Shown here: positions 11,550 through 26,658 of the stretch, piece by piece
How positions within the stretch are numbered: the first letter of the stretch is position 1
Layout: each line of letters starts with the position of its first letter
From: Epiperipatus broadwayi
Lineage: Eukaryota > Onychophora > Udeonychophora > Euonychophora > Peripatidae
Length of the DNA stretch: 64,000 bases
NCBI GenBank assembly: GCA_028023455.1
Contig: JAQFVV010000316.1
Location: forward strand, 750,783-814,782
Direction: 5' to 3'
Position numbers and translations under genes: made by a program
The notes under the pieces: model-generated
What the model saw: only the letters and a program-made list of their open reading frames with translations
What the model was told of the DNA's origin: nothing
Database searches by the model: none

Positions 11550-13084
11550 TTTAGTAATAATTCCATATTTTTTTCTCATTACAGATATGTTTTTGATTAA
11601 TACCAAAATGTTGTTTTACACTCTTGAGACTTTCTACAGCTTTCATTGCAAGTTCACAATTATACTTTCTTATATCATTATCAACTCTTTTTTGCACCAT
11701 TTTACAAAATTTGAGATATTCAATTCTTTTAATGCATCATTTATATATTTTTTCATATTCCTTCTTTGCTTCATAAATTCTCTAGTCTCAGTAAAAATTT
11801 TATTGGTCAATTGCTGCCTTTTTCTACAATCTATCGTTTCCGGTTTTAAAAGTGTATAAACTATTTTCTTATTAATTTCATTCAAATCTGAATCATGTTC
11901 AAAATCTACTAATACTTGAAAATGATTTATAAGTTCCAATTAAAATTTATTAGAATGTTTCTGAAGATTAAAAATATCAACTGTAAATAAATATTGTTTT
12001 TCTTAATAATTTTTGTTTCTCTAGTTTTGCACTAATACATATCGTACATCTTATTAAACAATCGTCACTTCCTGTGTTGAATTTATTAAGGACATTACAA
12101 TCTTGAAATATGTATTTTCTGTTAGTCAAAATATAATTCAATTCTATTGTACCTTAATTTGGATGCTTTCATATGCATTTCATTTTAATATTTTTCTCAA
12201 AAAAAAAAAAAAAAAAAAGAATTCATAATATAAAGTTTTTCTTTTTTTTTTGAAAACTCCACAAGTCTATTTTCTCTTTTATTTTTATTAACATAACAAA
12301 TTTACCTACAACACTTTCATTTGTTTACAAATTCTAGCATTAAAGTCTCTGATAACAATTTTAAAATGTTATTTACTCTGATCAAAAAAAATTATGTGCA
12401 TTTGGTATCTACTATTAAGTTGAATAACTAACCTTGCATATTGTTTTTCCACTATTTATTTATAATGAATTCTACTCCATTTGTACTTCCAATATTTGTG
12501 CCTTTGTAGAAGAGTACATGACCACTTTTTAAATCAAATCATCTCTTCACGTTTTCTTTTAACTTCATAAAGTCCTATAATGTCTCAATTAATATAAGAC
12601 AGTTCTTCTTCAAATTTTTGCAATCTTCCTTCACTTGAAAGTGATTGGATTTGTAAATATCCAAGTAAAAGATGCCATCAAATAGCAACCTATGTCCACA
12701 ATCAGGAGATTTTTAGCAATCTCTTTCCTTGGCTCTTGACTGGTGACATTACAGCTTCCTGAGAGTAAGGGATATTATTTATTTTTGTGTCATGATTATA
12801 TACATCTATTAGAAAAAAAGTTTTTATTCATGCACATATTTATTTTGCCTCACCAGTCAACTGAGAAGAAAGACCATGGTGTTTCTTGATCTTACACTGA
12901 GGTAGAAAGCCAATAAACTTACCATGCTGTCTAATAACTGTTAGTGAACAGTCCATCCATGTTTGTATACTATATGAGTAATCATATATTAATAATAGCT
13001 GCAACAACAAGAACATATGGAGTGGACATTAGGAATTTGCCCTGCTCAGTTCCTTTACATTTAATTTAGGTTTGCTATTGTTTT

Positions 13085-13265
13085 CTTCTAATATCTTTTG
13101 TAACCTCTACTGAATATTTGAAGCATTTTTTATAAAAATAATTGCACCATCTTCAAAATCTAGATGACTAAAGTAATTTATGTTTATTTTTCAGTTGTAC
13201 ATTTTATTCCATAAAATGCTTTCTCTTGCAAAGTTTAGAAATACAGAATAACATTATTGTACATC
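13085..13265 (-). pseudogene. RTE reverse transcriptase scrap
   Basis: This aligns by eye with the catalytic region of the 9663-13068 element: the plus-strand words TGCACCATCTTCAAAATCTA and ATGACTAAAGTAATTTATG match its 10425-10475. It carries stops and substitutions. It sits immediately upstream of the RTE leader, so it is a second, older copy. Confidence 0.65.
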
Positions 13266-14505
13266 CTTATTAATGTTAGATTTAGTTTTAAAATGTAGAT
13301 TAATAATTATTGTTTCATTTGATATTTTTCAGAACTTGACAATCTCCTATTCCAGTTTTAATTACAATAGAAAACCTTATAAAATTTATAATGAACAACA
13401 TTGGTCATGAGGTAAATTAGCATATTTTTAAAGAAGGTTATAATTAAACATTCTCTTCTTTCAAAACCTTAAATATTACAATAGACTTTTCTATTTTTAT
13501 ACTATATTATCCAATTATTTCACACTAGTATATTTTTTATCCCATTTAATTAAAGAGGTTTACAAAGAGATGATTACATGGTAAAATGAAATTCAAGTAC
13601 AATATGGTGAAGGGAAAGGGAAACATATAGAATGGGAAGAGGATATGGTAAGAGTGTGTAGTCCAGGCTAAGAAGAGTCTTTAGTAAGGAGCAATGTTGA
13701 TAGGCTTGGTTGCCCTGGTGGATTTATAGGAGAATCCATATGTTACATTAACTTTGGAGAAATTGCTATATGTTAAGTCTTTAGAGGTTACTTGGAATGG
13801 TGTTATGATTGATCATGTTGTTCTTTTTGACTTGCTTTTTACCTTTGATAGAGCAATTCACAGCCTGACAGGGAGGAAAATCCAGAGGGCAAGGAAATGG
13901 AGGCTTTGAAATAAGTTTTTGGTGATGATGATTTTAGTTAAGTTTTGTTTGAAATTCGATTTGGATAAAATTTGGGTAATTTTGAAGGTTTTAGTTAATG
14001 TAGTTTAGGTTACTGCACATTTTTGCCGCTAGGGGCAGTGGCCATCTTTAAACCGTTTGAAAGAATGAAAAGTAATATGAAGAAAACAATTTTGAAATGG
14101 AAAAATTAAATCTATTGATGTAAAATGAAAAGAAACACTGGAAAACTTGTTATTAATAATTTTAGTTGAGTAATAAAAAAATTGAGTGCAGTTTTAGGCA
14201 GTTAGTTACCCCAGAGGAGGTGGTGTCTGAAAAAAAAAACGATAGTTAAAATGGCCTAAATAACTGGAACAACACACAAAAAACTTTATAAACAAGTTCT
14301 GAATGACAGGAAACTTGGAGTAGGAGAAATATTTAGAAGTCTAAGAGAGAATAAAACACTTTATGGTCCATGAAACAGTTGAACTACCCACCAAACAGGG
14401 GGGGGGAGATAGTTGTATGCTGATAAGCACAAGGTAGATATAGAGAAATTATGTTAAAATGCATTAAAACTGAGATTTAGTAAATGAAATAGTACATTAG
14501 TAGCA
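13266..14505. other. Non-coding, nothing recognised
   Basis: No frame or repeat family was recognised. A short GC-richer patch near 14024-14041 (GCCGCTAGGGGCAGTGG) stands out only by composition. Confidence 0.45.
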
Positions 14506-14600
14506 AAATAAGGCCTCTAAAGGGCCAAATAAATTTAAAGGGCACCTTTCACTGCTGCAAAACCAACTTTTCAGAGCCATTCTGTGAAAGCTGTGAGGAG
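14506..14600 (-). repeat. RTE leader fragment
   Basis: AAGGCCTCTAAAGGGCC followed by CCTTTCACTGCTGCAAAAC parallels 54954-55020, where the same words continue the RTE leader. It is probably the outermost 5' part of an RTE copy separated from the rest by intervening sequence. Confidence 0.5.
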
Positions 14601-15197
14601 GATAAATTTCCAATTGTTTTTATAATTCCACTATTCTGTCCTCATACTCCACAATTTCATTTTAAAGACCTAGAACAAAAATTCACATTCTTTATTTTAA
14701 ATTTTTTCCATGCTACATACAATTTATTTTGATTCTCTTTCTACATTTTAAACTAAAGAAATAAACATATTATTCTCTCCCTCCTCCATATCTACAATCA
14801 AATCCTTTTTCTGTATCTAAAACTTATGCTCTTGTACCAAGTAACAATAAGTTTTTTGTATTAATATAATTTTTAATCTTATATGACTCCGGATAATTCT
14901 TTTTTAAATTTATATACATTTCCCACAATTTTAATTCTTTTTCTCAGTCAAATTAGTTATTATTTTTTCTTCACAATAAACCAACATTTATTAAATTGAT
15001 ATTTAGAATCTATTATTTACTCATTGTTTACACAAAGCTATGGTTGAAGATAACAGTTGCTAAGAAATCAAGGACTACTGACTTTTTTAAATAGATATAA
15101 CTCTTCTAGTTCCAGAATCAATAATTGATGGAATGAATAAAATCTGACACAAAAAATGGCAGTATAGTGGACTTTTATGATTGCTTTTAGAGATTTA

Positions 15198-15350
15198 GGT
15201 AAAACAGTGACAAACTTTCCATAAAATAGTGCCACCCAGTGCAAGCCATAGTAATCAATAGATGCAAAAAGGTTTGTGCATAAATCTCTATCTATTGTAT
15301 GGAGAGTTTGCACTGTTTTAACAACTTGTGTAAGCATATGAGATTGTAAT
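15198..15350. mobile_element. Decayed hammerhead-family foldback
   Basis: The words ATAGTGCCACCCAGTGCAAG, GTAATCAATAGATGCAAAAA and TTGTGCATAAAT, then an inverted TGTATGGAGAGTTTG, match the arms of the better-preserved copies at 35687 and 45863. The ribozyme region itself is missing. Confidence 0.6.
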
Positions 15351-15433
15351 GTTTAGAGTTTGACTTTGTTTCCATTGATTTATTTACTGCTTGTTCTGAG
15401 ACTTCTGGAATTGAAAGAAGGATATCAAAAATG

Positions 15434-15732
<299 letters not shown>

Positions 15733-15857
15733 TAATTAATTAATTAATTAATTAATTTATTAAACATATAATCTCCTTGTGATAAATAAATCACGCATGG
15801 AGCTCAACAAAAATACATGTGCAATAAAATAAAAAACTTTAATATACAATAAAATAA

Positions 15858-18749
15858 TTAAATAGAAATAAAAAGTTTTTTATTATCATCAATTACAATC
15901 CAGTTCATAATTAATTTTCTCAAAGTTTTCCTTGATAAGTCATTAACATTAAATCCAATGTTTCTTATAAAAATATTATAAAATCTTGGACCAAGATAAC
16001 ATTTCTGATATCTGCAATGAGTTTTAAAGTACACTGGTTCAAATAATAAATCAAAATCACTTGATCTAGTCACCATTATTGATGAAGAATTATATTTATT
16101 CATTTTTTTGTATTTAATATAATAACACAAAATATTCACTAAAAATAATTGATGAATAGTTAAAACTCCAGCACACTTAAATAATTCAAGTCTTGGCAAA
16201 TCCAAAGGTTTAAACAAAATAATTCTTAACGTAAAATTTTGTAGTGTTTGCAATGACTTCAAAAAATATGCTGCAGTGCCACCCCATAATGTTATACCAT
16301 AAGAAAGTCTGCTTAAGAAAATTTGTTTATATATACTTAATAGGACAGATTTATTCAAACAATCTCTTAATCTATAAAAAAGAAAATTAAGTTTTCTTAA
16401 TTTTACTTGAAGCGAAAGAATATGTTTATCCCAATGTAAATACTCATCCAAAACCAAGCCAAGGTAAGAAATTGTTGAAGTCCCGGTAATTTTCTGACAA
16501 GACATTTTATTAATATAAGGCAATTGAATTAACAAGTCTTTTGCTGGAATATTTTTAAGAGAATACATTATGTAATTACATTTATTAATATTTAGCAGTA
16601 ATCTATTACCGTTCATCCATTGTGTAATTTTAAATAAATCTTCATTCACAAGTTTCTCAAGTAAACTATATGAAACTGCTGAAGTAACCAAAGCAGTATC
16701 ATCTGCAAAACAAAAAATGTTAGAATGAAGAGAAAGATCAAGCAGATCATTAATATAAACAGTAAATAACAATGGTCCCAGGACTGAACCTTGAGGAACT
16801 CCATATCTAATTATTTCAGAATCACTCAAAAAATTATTAATTTTCACAAATTGGCTTCTATTACTTAAATAAGATTTAAACCATTCAAGCATAGCACTCC
16901 TTATGCCACAATGGTGTAACTTAATTATTAATATATCATGTGGAACACAGTCAAATGCTTTCCGCAAATCTAAATAAATGCCTATAGTTTTGTAACCTTT
17001 TTCTAAAGATTCAGTGATGACTGAAACATGTTCAGATAAAGCCAGTTCTGTAGATCTTCCTGGCAAAAACCCAAATTGATTGTTTGAAAATAAATTATAT
17101 TTTTGAAAAAACAAAACAATTCTGTTTTTTACACACATTTCCAAAATTTGAGACAATGTTGATAAAATAGAAATTGGCCTGTAGTTTTCCAAACATTCCC
17201 TATCTCCACTCTTAAAAATAGGTGTAACAACAGCAGATTTTAAACAATCTGGAAATATACCTGAATCAATAGAAGAATTAAATAAAAAAGATAAAATTGG
17301 TAAAAGAGTGGAAACATTTTCAATTAATATTTTTACAGAAATACAATCCAAACCAATACATTTTTTATGTCTCATTTTATAAAGAGAATCTAAAATTTTA
17401 CAATCTTCAATCTCTTTAAAAACAAAAGAATTCAGGATAGATTTCTTATATTGAAAAACATGAGAACTGCAATTATTGTCAAAACTATTCATTAACAATT
17501 CCACACTGTGTACAAAATATTGATTGAAATGATCAGCTATTAGTTTTGAATTATTTAAAACATCAATAGATATTTCATTAATCTTTAGTCTAGAAATTCG
17601 TGAAAATCCTTCTTTAAAAATAAATTTTTTAACAACAGTCCAAAAGTTGCTTAATTTAGTTGATTTTAAAGAATCAATTTGAGTAGAATAGAAAATCAAT
17701 TTAGCTTTGACTATATCTTTCTTTATTTCTTTATCAAGAACCTTTAGCTGAATTTTTAAATCTTCATTAGCAGGAAACCTTTTGAAAAGCTTGTACAATT
17801 TATTCTTACTGTTAACTTTTGATATTAACTCATTTGTAATCCAATCATGTCTCTTCAGATCTTTCTTCTTTATATATTTTATAAAAGAACAATAATCTAT
17901 AAACTCCTTCATCTTGTCAACAAAGAATGAAAATGCACAATTTACATCATTCAACTCAAAGATTAAATTCCAATCATATTTAGTAATTAAGGATTTCAAA
18001 CGATCATGAGATAAAAGTTTAAAACAGTTTTTACTATGAGAAAAATTCTTTTTAAAAGTAACAACAATTCCTCTGTGATCTGTAAGACACCAATCCAAAA
18101 AAGATGTTTTCAAAAGAATATTTTCAGGACATCTAGCAAAGACGTGATCAATAAGTGAAGATGATGAAGATGTAACACGTGTAGGATGAAATAAACATTG
18201 AATAAATCCAAAAAGTGACAGCATATTTAAATAATGTTGAGCAGCAACAGAAATTTCACCAGAAATATCAATGTTCAAGTCACCAACAAGAATAATGAAT
18301 TTATCATTTAATTTAGTAAGAAAATCACAAAGTTCGTCACTAAAGCTTTCAACTGTATGACTGCAAGACCTATACAGAGCAATAAGTGTTAATTTGTCTG
18401 AACCTAAAATGAAATTTAAAACAAGACATTCAGAAGAATCAAACACTGCATCAATAGAAGTCACACAAAGCACTGATTTATAATAAACTAAAACTCCACC
18501 TGACCTATTATTAATTCTACAATTAATAATTGATGTATATCCCTCTAACTCATATAGTCCTTTTTCACATTCCTTAATCCAGATCTCAGACAAAATTATA
18601 ATATCAAATGAATAATCAAGTGAATGTAAAAGAATTAACAACTCATCAAAGTGTTTCCTCACACTACGAATATTTATATGAAAAATCTTAAAATTTTCAA
18701 TAACCAAATTATCTTTTTCTGTAACAGTATTTTTAAAAGATAATCCATG
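15858..18749 (-). CDS. CR1-like LINE ORF2: endonuclease + reverse transcriptase
   Basis: The frame is open for about 960 codons. An apurinic-type endonuclease occupies residues 1-230 (counted from 18707): HINIRSV, LSEIW, VGDLNID near 141-147 and LTDHRG near 209. Reverse transcriptase covers about 490-740: NYRPIS near 507, DLRKAFDCVPHD, QGSVLGPLLF near 636 and catalytic FADD at 666-669. The C-terminal region lacks a visible zinc knuckle, as usual for this clade. The enzyme nicks target DNA and copies its own RNA there. No internal stop interrupts it. There is no AUG between the upstream stop at 18750-18752 and the endonuclease; the first codon of the 949-residue frame at 18707 is UUG. Initiation must use reinitiation, readthrough or a non-AUG codon, unless a mutation removed the start. 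Confidence 0.92.
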   Translation of the reverse strand, partial: HGLSFKNTVTEKDNLVIENFKIFHINIRSVRKHFDELLILLHSLDYSFDIIILSEIWIKECEKGLYELEGYTSIINCRINNRSGGVLVYYKSVLCVTSIDAVFDSSECLVLNFILGSDKLTLIALYRSCSHTVESFSDELCDFLTKLNDKFIILVGDLNIDISGEISVAAQHYLNMLSLFGFIQCLFHPTRVTSSSSSLIDHVFARCPENILLKTSFLDWCLTDHRGIVVTFKKNFSHSKNCFKLLSHDRLKSLITKYDWNLIFELNDVNCAFSFFVDKMKEFIDYCSFIKYIKKKDLKRHDWITNELISKVNSKNKLYKLFKRFPANEDLKIQLKVLDKEIKKDIVKAKLIFYSTQIDSLKSTKLSNFWTVVKKFIFKEGFSRISRLKINEISIDVLNNSKLIADHFNQYFVHSVELLMNSFDNNCSSHVFQYKKSILNSFVFKEIEDCKILDSLYKMRHKKCIGLDCISVKILIENVSTLLPILSFLFNSSIDSGIFPDCLKSAVVTPIFKSGDRECLENYRPISILSTLSQILEMCVKNRIVLFFQKYNLFSNNQFGFLPGRSTELALSEHVSVITESLEKGYKTIGIYLDLRKAFDCVPHDILIIKLHHCGIRSAMLEWFKSYLSNRSQFVKINNFLSDSEIIRYGVPQGSVLGPLLFTVYINDLLDLSLHSNIFCFADDTALVTSAVSYSLLEKLVNEDLFKITQWMNGNRLLLNINKCNYIMYSLKNIPAKDLLIQLPYINKMSCQKITGTSTISYLGLVLDEYLHWDKHILSLQVKLRKLNFLFYRLRDCLNKSVLLSIYKQIFLSRLSYGITLWGGTAAYFLKSLQTLQNFTLRIILFKPLDLPRLELFKCAGVLTIHQLFLVNILCYYIKYKKMNKYNSSSIMVTRSSDFDLLFEPVYFKTHCRYQKCYLGPRFYNIFIRNIGFNVNDLSRKTLRKLIMNWIVIDDNKKLFISI

Positions 18750-18881
18750 TCATAAATTAGACAAATCCAATTCAGAAACAATCCTAATAGCCCTATCCCC
18801 AGTATCTTTCCTCAACCAAATTTTTCCATCTTTAATCCAAACAAATCTATACTTATTTTCTTTAGCCATTGAACGAACATT

Positions 18882-19682
18882 CTAAAATAATTTCCTATTT
18901 TCAGGCAACAAATCTTCATTCAAATATATATGCTTATCAGCTGTAGCAATGGGAAAAACATCAGATAGATATAATTTAATTCTTTTACCTCCTGACAAGA
19001 ATAAATCTCTTACCATTTTACTAACAAAATTAACTTTTATTACAGGCCTAAAACTACCTCCATATTTTAATCTATAAATAGAATTAATATAATTTTTATT
19101 AAAGTCTGACAATTCTAATTTTTTAGCTATATTTTCAACAATATTAAATAAATTTTCATCATTAGCATAATCAACACCAACAATTTCAATATTGTTTTCT
19201 AATCTTTGCTGCTTTAAATAAAAAACTTCTTTTTGCAAATTGCATAACAAAGAATCTTGTGCTTTTACTTTTTCTTTCATTTCATTAAATTCTCTAATCA
19301 ATATTTTTATATTATTTTGAACTAATTCAAGTTCTAAAGTAAGTTTAGCAAAAGATTGAGATAAGGAATCAATATTATTTTGTAAAACAGGCAGTATATC
19401 AAGTTTTCTATTCATCTGCTGAAGTAATTCAAGACTAGAATTATTATCTAAAGAATTAGATAAGGAATCAGAACTAGATCCATCATTTAAAGTCAAATTT
19501 AAATTAGTTCCTGCTCTACAATTTTTACACCTCCATAATGCTTTATTTGTAGATGACATATTTTTAAATGTCTTTTCACTTACTGTACTACATTTAAAAT
19601 GAACATTCCCATTACAACCCAGACAAGTTATAAAATTTCCACCAAAAGGAAGAGCTAAATGACAAGAATTACATTTATCCAT
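18882..19682 (-). CDS. CR1-like LINE ORF1: PHD finger, coiled coil, FP-type domain
   Basis: The start is the AUG at 19682 (MDKCNSCH). A C4HC3-type PHD finger fills the first 50 residues (CNSC, CLGC, HFKC, CKNC). A coiled-coil stretch of about 90 residues follows (LDILPVLQNNIDSLSQSF onward). The C-terminal portion (NNIEIVGV to YLNEDLLPENRKLF) resembles the domain shared by many LINE ORF1 proteins and named after a baculovirus FP protein. ORF1 proteins bind LINE RNA. The frame stops at TAG (18882-18884), but similar sequence continues in frame for 43 codons to TGA at 18750-18752. The TAG is either a recent nonsense change or a read-through stop. ORF1 and ORF2 share one frame. Confidence 0.88.
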   Translation of the reverse strand: MDKCNSCHLALPFGGNFITCLGCNGNVHFKCSTVSEKTFKNMSSTNKALWRCKNCRAGTNLNLTLNDGSSSDSLSNSLDNNSSLELLQQMNRKLDILPVLQNNIDSLSQSFAKLTLELELVQNNIKILIREFNEMKEKVKAQDSLLCNLQKEVFYLKQQRLENNIEIVGVDYANDENLFNIVENIAKKLELSDFNKNYINSIYRLKYGGSFRPVIKVNFVSKMVRDLFLSGGKRIKLYLSDVFPIATADKHIYLNEDLLPENRKLF

Positions 19683-20127
19683 AATATTAAAAACCTTAAG
19701 TTTTAAAACCAAACAAACAAAAAATAAAATTAAAACTAATTAAAATTCCAACAGAGATTAAAAAGTAAGATAATTAAGAATCTAAAGTAAAGATAAAAAA
19801 AAATCAAAAAGAATAAAATAAATCAATTAATTAAAAAAAAAAAATTACAACAAAGATAAAAAACTAAGATAAAAAAAAAATCTAAAACAAGATTAAAAAA
19901 TCAAAAAAAAATGGCTACTTAAAAATAAGTTAAAAGAAATCAATAAAAAAAATTGAAATATAAAACCATTAGAAAATAAAATACATACAAAACAATATCA
20001 ATAAAATCTCCAAACTCTACTTAATAATACCATCACAAATAGGAAAAAAAACTTAGCCCAAATAAGAATTATAGAATTCAAAAATCAGAGAGACAAATAA
20101 CACATGTTAACTCTACAAAGTCAGCAG

Positions 20128-25140
<5,013 letters not shown>

Positions 25141-25159
25141 CTAATAATTGATACTTTGT

Positions 25160-25320
25160 ATAGTTGGATGCAATGGTAGAGTGAGAATTTTTTCGGAGGT
25201 CAAAGGTCATAGGTCATGGCTCAGTTCTATCCACTTCCAGTTCTAAAACTTTTTATGTCCCCTTGAGCAGTAAACCAGTTGATAAGGACCGATAACTGGT
25301 AGTCTTTTGTTCTTTTGTAA
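25160..25320 (+). repeat. Possible old tRNA-derived SINE
   Basis: TTGGATGCAATGGTAGAGTG resembles a tRNA D-arm/box A, and about 50 bases later CATGGCTCAGTTCTATCC may be a degenerate box B. The downstream words AACTTTTTATG and TGAGCAGTAA recur in weak form near 62948-62975. No target duplication is clear. Confidence 0.35.
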
Positions 25321-25678
25321 AGCCTAGAATTAGATTTCTGGATATAAAAAAAAGTCTATGGAAATATTTATTATTAAAACAATATTTCTCAATTTTATAT
25401 TTAATAAAATAAAAAATTCTATTGCATATCATTGATATTTATTAAACTATTATTCTGGCAAAAGAATATAGAAATGATATTTTAGTAGTGAAGTATTCTT
25501 TTTTACAATGTTAATTAGATCTTTGGATTATTAGAGTAATGATATATTTATAGTCTTTAATAGTTTTTTATGTCGAGATGCATAACATTTCAAAATTTGA
25601 ATAGTTTATTACTCTATAAGGGAAAACAACTATTCAATATCGAATACACTACATTTTTCCTATTTTATTATTATCTGA

Positions 25679-26254
25679 AATTTTATTTATCATTATCAAA
25701 CTAGTGTTGGCTTTAATCACAGAACAATAGCCAACAGGATTGAAGGCTTTTATAAAAGACTTCAACAAAATATAAAAGAAGACAGACAACATCTGACTGT
25801 ACCATATATATTTGTAGTAGCAAAAAACTTCAGTAAAATTTTACAGAAAAAATTTAAATTAGAATTTAGAACCCCTCGAAACACCAATAGGCTTATTAAT
25901 AATACTAAAAATAAAAGAAACATTGAAGAAACTCCCCAGGTGATATATAAAATTGTATGCCCTCAAATGGGGTATGATTTGGTTTATTATGGGGAAACTT
26001 GTGCCCCAGTTGGCAATAGATTGGCTCAGCACAAATACACAAGAGCAATAACCAAAAAAAAAGGCAGCTCTGTATTTGCTGACCTTCAACAAGAGCTCAA
26101 CCACAGATTTGAACCCTCCAAGGCTGACATTTTATGCACAGAAAGGAATGATATCAAGAAAAAAATTAAGGAAGCTTGTTTTATCACCAGTGATGCCAAA
26201 TCAATAAATAGAAGAGACACTTGTTTTGCCATTTCCAAAAAATGGATGGTATAG
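25679..26254 (+). pseudogene. Penelope-like element: C-terminal linker and GIY-YIG endonuclease
   Basis: An open frame without an AUG near its start. Residues from TSVGFNHRTIANRI through VPYIFVVAKNFSKILQKKF look like the segment after Penelope reverse transcriptase. From 25940, VIYKIVCP followed eleven residues on by VYYGET is the GIY-YIG nuclease motif; NRLAQHKY and the C-terminal KKKIKEACFIT...INRRDTCF...KWM match the Penelope endonuclease domain, which opens the target for integration. The stop is TAG at 26252-26254. No reverse transcriptase precedes it, so this is a 5'-truncated copy. A more decayed copy is at 56020-56268. Confidence 0.88.
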
Positions 26255-26400
26255 GAGGCAATTTGCATACATTTGCATATAACATTAATAATCTGAAAAG
26301 ACTATGAATATGGAGCAACAAGGGCTCTGAAGGTGCTAAGTCTGCAAATTAGAATATATAAAAAAAGCCTACAAATTATTGCATAAAAAAGTTTCACCGC
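26255..26400 (+). repeat. Penelope-like 3' untranslated tail
   Basis: CTATGAATATGGAGCAACAA and GGTGCTAAGTCTGC parallel the region after the Penelope fragment at 56 kb and the insert at 4795-4915. The shared part can fold as a short stem-loop. Confidence 0.6.
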
Positions 26401-26612
26401 AATGCATCAGCGTACGCAATGCATGATCAGCGTATGCAACACATCAGCGTATTATTAATTACAAAGTAAAGGTGAAAATAAAAATTGTTATTACAGTAAT
26501 ATGAATATTAGTTTTTGCTTTGTGATGTTGCGCATGTTTGTGCCATATATAATCAAAACAAAATGTAATCGTATATATCTCTGTTTTTATTACCTATAAA
26601 TTACATTTGATG

Positions 26613-26656
<44 letters not shown>
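26613..26656. repeat. (AT)n microsatellite
   Basis: About 22 uninterrupted AT units. Confidence 0.95.

Positions 26657-26658
<2 letters not shown>

Larger units (their letters stand above)
9663..13068 (-). mobile_element. RTE-clade LINE, near full length but decayed
   Basis: On the minus strand this element runs from a leader (12835-13068) through endonuclease remnants (about 12000-12690), a linker (11670-11939) and reverse transcriptase (about 10100-11000) to a 3' end tailing into GATGATG repeats at 9663. RT motifs visible include FVDFKKAFHS and, at 10431-10442, FADG where the catalytic motif should be FADD. The linker shows TREFMKQRRNMKK, typical of RTE proteins. The frame is broken many times. 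It is split by a hammerhead-bearing insertion at 11207-11549. Other minus-strand fragments of the family lie near 13085, 37291, 39476, 40455 and 54094. Confidence 0.85.
15733..20127 (-). mobile_element. CR1-superfamily LINE, near full length
   Basis: On the minus strand it has a leader (19683-20127), ORF1 with a PHD-type finger, ORF2 with endonuclease and reverse transcriptase, and a 3' end running into (ATTA)n at about 15733-15757. Both ends contact (AAT)n arrays, 15458-15732 and 20128-20420, so the element lies inside one or was joined to two. The two-ORF plan with a PHD-finger ORF1 places it in the CR1/L2-like group. Intact ORF2 implies a young copy. Confidence 0.9.

Noticed and set aside
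14020-14045. CTCF-like motif (GCCGCTAGGGGCAGTGG)
   Set aside because: It is one G short of the usual core, a single site with no context, and could be chance.
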